NCBI GenBank assembly: GCA_022823775.1
Contig: JAJEHI010000131.1
Span: 20,755 to 84,754, forward strand
Direction of reading: 5' to 3'
DNA length: 64,000 bases
Origin: Defluviicoccus sp.
GTDB lineage: Bacteria > Pseudomonadota > Alphaproteobacteria > MPNO01
Positions 61,324 to 64,000 of the stretch are shown here, piece by piece. Positions within the stretch are counted from its first letter, which is position 1. The number at the start of each line of letters is the position of its first letter. The position numbers were made by a program, and so were the translations under genes. The notes under the pieces were generated by a model. That model did not search any database and was not told the DNA's origin. It saw nothing but the letters and a program-made list of their open reading frames with translations.

Positions 61324-62618
61324 GGTGCCGCCCAGCCCGAGCGCGCGCGGCGCTCGGCATCGTAGCGGCGCCAGGTCTCGTCCCAGTCTCCCCGCGGCGC
61401 GACGGTATCGACGGCAAGCGGCGCATCGTTCGATCCGTTGGGCCGCATCGGCGCCGCCGCGCCGCCGGCCACCGCGTCGATGGCTTCGATCAGGCGCCTG
61501 CGGTAGTGGATGATCGCCCGGTCCGACACCCCGAGATGCTCGGCGGTGCGGTCGTGGACCGGGCCGGGCGATTCCACGGCCCACTGGTCGTGCACGTTGA
61601 TGTCCTCGCCCATGCCGGTAAAGGTCAGCCGCTCCTGCTCGGACGCATCGAAACCGTAATCGTTGGCCTTGTTCAGCCGCGGCCTGTAGTCGGGCAGCGT
61701 GTAAAGCTTGAGCCGCTGGTCGCGCATCGCCTTCTTGTCAAGTTTGTCTCCATAGCTGGTGAACATCGCGTACCACCAGCAATGGGTGTCGTCGATCGGC
61801 ACGTGCCACTGGCTGATGATCATGTCGTTGCCGAGCGGGATGACGATCGCGTTGGGGAACAGGAGGTTGGTGATCCGGACGTGCTTGCTGGCCTCGTCGA
61901 GGTCGCGGAGCGCGGTCAGCCGCATGCCGTAGCCGGTGTCCTCGATCCGGATCTCCGGGCACGGGAACTCGCGCATGATCCAGGTGAGCGGATAGGACGC
62001 GCCTTCCACCCGGTCGCGGAACTGGAGCCCGTACCCCTCCTCGGGGTCCTCGTCCTCGAAGAAGCGGTGCAGGAAAGAGCCGTGCGCCGGGTCGATCCCG
62101 ACCTCCAGCGCCTGCAGCCAGTTGCATTCGAGATAGCCCTTGAACGCGAAGGTGTAGGCGTCCGGCGCGGCGAAGCAGTCGAAATCGGGCAGCGGCGGGG
62201 GCTCGCCCGGGCCGAGCCAGGCGAAAACGACGCCGTTGCGCTCGACGCACGGGTATCCCGCCATCCTGATCTTGGTATGGAAGTTGCTGCCCGGTGGCTC
62301 CGCCGGCTGCTTGAGACAGTTTCCCCTGCCGTCGAAGAGCCAGCCGTGGAACGGGCAGCGTATGCCGCCGTCCTCAAGCCTGCCGAAACGCAGATCCGCG
62401 CCGCGATGAGGGCACCGCCGGGCGGTCAGGCGCAACCCGCCGTCATCGGCGCGGAACAGCACGAGGTCCTCGCCCATCAGCCTGACCGGCACCAGCGGCC
62501 GTTCGTCCGCCAGCTCTTCGACCAGGGCGGCCGGCTGCCAGTAGCGGCGCATCAACGCGCCACCCGCCGTTTCCGCCCCCGTCCCGGTTACCAGCGCGTT
62601 GTGTTCGGCGCTCAGCAT
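61320..62618 (-). CDS. Rieske aromatic ring-hydroxylating oxygenase (phthalate dioxygenase-like)
   Basis: A 432-residue Rieske oxygenase. The cluster ligands are Cys69-x-His71 (RRCPHRGADL) and Cys88-x2-His91 (CPFHGW). The catalytic iron His pair is His179-x4-His184 (ECNWLQALEVGIDPAHGSFL). The N-terminus MRRYWQP and LMGEDLVLFR is that of the phthalate 4,5-dioxygenase type. No ferredoxin reductase is adjacent, so electrons must come from elsewhere. It is the first gene of a two-gene unit with the GS-like ligase. It is also the only intact relative in this window of the pseudogene at 42320-42616. Confidence 0.93.
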   Translation of the reverse strand: MLSAEHNALVTGTGAETAGGALMRRYWQPAALVEELADERPLVPVRLMGEDLVLFRADDGGLRLTARRCPHRGADLRFGRLEDGGIRCPFHGWLFDGRGNCLKQPAEPPGSNFHTKIRMAGYPCVERNGVVFAWLGPGEPPPLPDFDCFAAPDAYTFAFKGYLECNWLQALEVGIDPAHGSFLHRFFEDEDPEEGYGLQFRDRVEGASYPLTWIMREFPCPEIRIEDTGYGMRLTALRDLDEASKHVRITNLLFPNAIVIPLGNDMIISQWHVPIDDTHCWWYAMFTSYGDKLDKKAMRDQRLKLYTLPDYRPRLNKANDYGFDASEQERLTFTGMGEDINVHDQWAVESPGPVHDRTAEHLGVSDRAIIHYRRRLIEAIDAVAGGAAAPMRPNGSNDAPLAVDTVAPRGDWDETWRRYDAERRARSGWAAP

Positions 62619-62719
62619 GGCCGGGTTTTACCACAGGGCAGGCCAAGGGGCAGTCTTCTCTCTCCGCCCGCCAGCGGTTATACCGGCGCGCGATCCGCCC
62701 AGCGAGCGAAGGAGAAGAC

Positions 62720-63712
62720 ATGCGCGCCGTCGTCATCAAGGACACATCGAACCGCACGGTGGGGATCGAGGAAGTTCCGGACCCCTCGGCGAAGGACGAC
62801 GAGGTGGTCGTCGACGTCAAGGTCTGCGGCATCAACTTCACCGACCTTCTCTCGCTCGACGGCAAATACCAGAACAACCCCCCTGCCCCGTTCACGCCGG
62901 GCAAGGACGCGGCCGGCGTGGTCTCGGCGGTCGGCGCCGGCGTCGGCGGCCTCAAGGTCGGCGACCGGGTGATCGCGCATGTCGTCCATGGCGGGCTCGC
63001 GGAGAAGGTCGCTTGCGCGGAGGCTCTCTGCTTTCCCCTACCCGACGGCGTCGCCTTCGATGCCGCCGCGGCGATGGGGCTCGCTTACCAGACCGCCTAT
63101 CACGCGCTCACGACGCGGGGAAAGCTGCGGGAGGGCGAGATCGTCCTGATCAACGGCGCGTCCGGCGGCGTCGGGATGGCCGCCGTCAACCTCGCCAAAC
63201 CGCTCGGCGCCGGCACGGTGCTGGACGGCCTTTCTTCTCCCGGCAAGGCGGATGCGGTCCGCGCGGCCGGCGCGGACGCGGCGATCGACCTTACCGCCGA
63301 TAACCTGCGCGAATCGCTCCGCGCCCAGGTCCGCGAGGCGACCGGCGGACGCCCGGTGGACCTCGCCTTCGATCTCGTCGGCGGCGAAGTGTTCGATGCG
63401 ACCATCCGGGCGATCGGCGACGAGGGACGTGCCGTGGTCGCCGGATTCACGTCGGGCACGATCCCGCAGGTCCGGACCAACTACCTTCTGCTCAAGAACA
63501 TCGGCGTGCTGGGCATGACCATCAACAGCTATATCCACCGGCGCTCGCCCAAGCTGGCGGAGGCGCAGTCGGCGTTGTTCGACCTGTTGCTCGCCGGCAA
63601 GATCGACCCCAACATCATGGCCCGCTACCCGTTCGAGCGGTACATGGACGCGATCCGGCTGCTCGAGGAACGGAAGGTCGTCGGCAAGGCGGTGCTGACG
63701 ATCGAGGCCTAG
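62720..63712 (+). CDS. NADPH:quinone oxidoreductase, MDR superfamily
   Basis: A 330-residue zinc-independent medium-chain reductase. A GroES-like N-terminus (FTDLLSLDGKYQNNPPAPFTPGKDAAG) is followed by the Rossmann motif INGASGGVGMAAVNLAK. It reduces quinones or enoyl compounds with NADPH. It diverges from the Rieske gene with a 101-base shared gap and precedes a LigI-like gene by 15 bases. It may therefore act on the hydroxylated product of the oxygenase. Confidence 0.92.
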   Translation: MRAVVIKDTSNRTVGIEEVPDPSAKDDEVVVDVKVCGINFTDLLSLDGKYQNNPPAPFTPGKDAAGVVSAVGAGVGGLKVGDRVIAHVVHGGLAEKVACAEALCFPLPDGVAFDAAAAMGLAYQTAYHALTTRGKLREGEIVLINGASGGVGMAAVNLAKPLGAGTVLDGLSSPGKADAVRAAGADAAIDLTADNLRESLRAQVREATGGRPVDLAFDLVGGEVFDATIRAIGDEGRAVVAGFTSGTIPQVRTNYLLLKNIGVLGMTINSYIHRRSPKLAEAQSALFDLLLAGKIDPNIMARYPFERYMDAIRLLEERKVVGKAVLTIEA

Positions 63713-63727
63713 AGGAGGAACGGTGCC

Positions 63728-64000
63728 GTGACCGACCCCTGCCCGGGCCCGCTGGCCCCGACGACACCCAGGCTCCGGACGCCGCCCGGCGCCTGCGACA
63801 CGCATATGCATGTGTTCGGCCCTTTCGACAGGTACCCGCTCGCCGAAAACCGGAGCTACACCTGCCCGCCCTCGACGGCGGAGGACTACGAGACCCTGCG
63901 AGAGGCGCTCGGAATCGACCGTTGCGTGGTGGTCCACGGCAGCGCCAACGGCGCCCGGCTCGACGTGACGACCGACGCGCTCGCGCGCTGGGGCGACAAG
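63728..64000 (+). CDS. LigI-like amidohydrolase (3' end outside window)
   Basis: The first 91 codons of a metal-dependent hydrolase, open to the window end. The early CDTHMHVFGPFDRYPL gives the H26-x-H28 metal site, and RSYTCPPSTAEDYETLREAL resembles 2-pyrone-4,6-dicarboxylate lactonases (LigI/PmdD family). GTG 63728 has AGGAGG nine bases upstream. A second GTG at 63723 runs straight into a stop. It lies directly downstream of the quinone oxidoreductase, probably in one operon. Confidence 0.85.
   Translation, partial: MTDPCPGPLAPTTPRLRTPPGACDTHMHVFGPFDRYPLAENRSYTCPPSTAEDYETLREALGIDRCVVVHGSANGARLDVTTDALARWGDK

Overview
The window is GC-rich, gene-dense DNA from one chromosome, most likely of an alphaproteobacterium, possibly Rhodospirillales-like. 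The clues are a glnB-glnA pair, a Pcm-TolC-PopZ-ValS gene order, parE, YciB and an NfuA-type scaffold, together with many CoA-thioester and Rieske enzymes and a TAXI-TRAP transporter. The genus cannot be named from sequence alone. No prophage, insertion sequence, CRISPR array or rRNA was seen. Two tRNA genes (Cys, Asn) are present. No stretch above about 300 bases lacks an assigned gene or gene remnant.

Layout. 1-7.6 kb is mostly housekeeping: the end of an EF-hand protein, an ECF sigma factor with a putative membrane anti-sigma partner, glnB-glnA with a clear terminator, parE, and a DEAD-box helicase overlapping a stand-alone RAM domain. 7.6-8.3 kb holds a REP-like double hairpin and a hypothetical gene of lower GC. 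8.3-21.1 kb is a large catabolic island. It has a fumarylacetoacetate hydrolase-family protein, an acyl-CoA ligase, a reductase/PaaA-like diiron/Rieske oxygenase trio, enoyl-CoA hydratase, class III CoA-transferase, a three-subunit molybdenum hydroxylase, and a thiolase with its DUF35 partner. This reads as activation, oxidation and thiolytic cleavage of an aromatic or alicyclic acid, although the substrate is unknown.

21.2-24.2 kb carries a polysaccharide deacetylase-like protein, a DUF2786-like protein, YciB and NfuA. 24.3-28.4 kb is a compact minus-strand cluster: a LysR regulator, a heme-oxygenase-like diiron oxidase (HDO) with a complete ligand set, two Pht5-like proteins without signal peptides, and a rhodanese. 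This is the best candidate for an undescribed system. 28.6-35.9 kb holds ilvD, valS, popZ, tolC and a Pcm-like methyltransferase. 36.1-44.2 kb holds tRNA-Cys, cupin dioxygenase-like proteins, two CoA ligases, an MBL hydrolase, a decayed Rieske gene remnant, a PrpF-family isomerase and tRNA-Asn.

44.3-45.4 kb has a VapBC-like toxin-antitoxin pair beside tRNA-Asn. 45.4-52.6 kb has RidA next to 3-hydroxyanthranilate dioxygenase, then a flavoprotein, a TAXI-TRAP transporter and an amidase. 52.6-59.9 kb holds a VWA/MoxR pair, a CopD-like membrane protein, a cysteine hydrolase, an MFS transporter, a hydrolase-OsmC fusion and a second amidase. 59.9-64 kb holds a glutamine-synthetase-like enzyme coupled by a GTGA overlap to a Rieske oxygenase, resembling the logic of amine dioxygenase systems, followed by a quinone oxidoreductase and the start of a LigI-like amidohydrolase. 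Overall the window is a housekeeping backbone interleaved with several independent modules for importing and oxidising aromatic or amine compounds.
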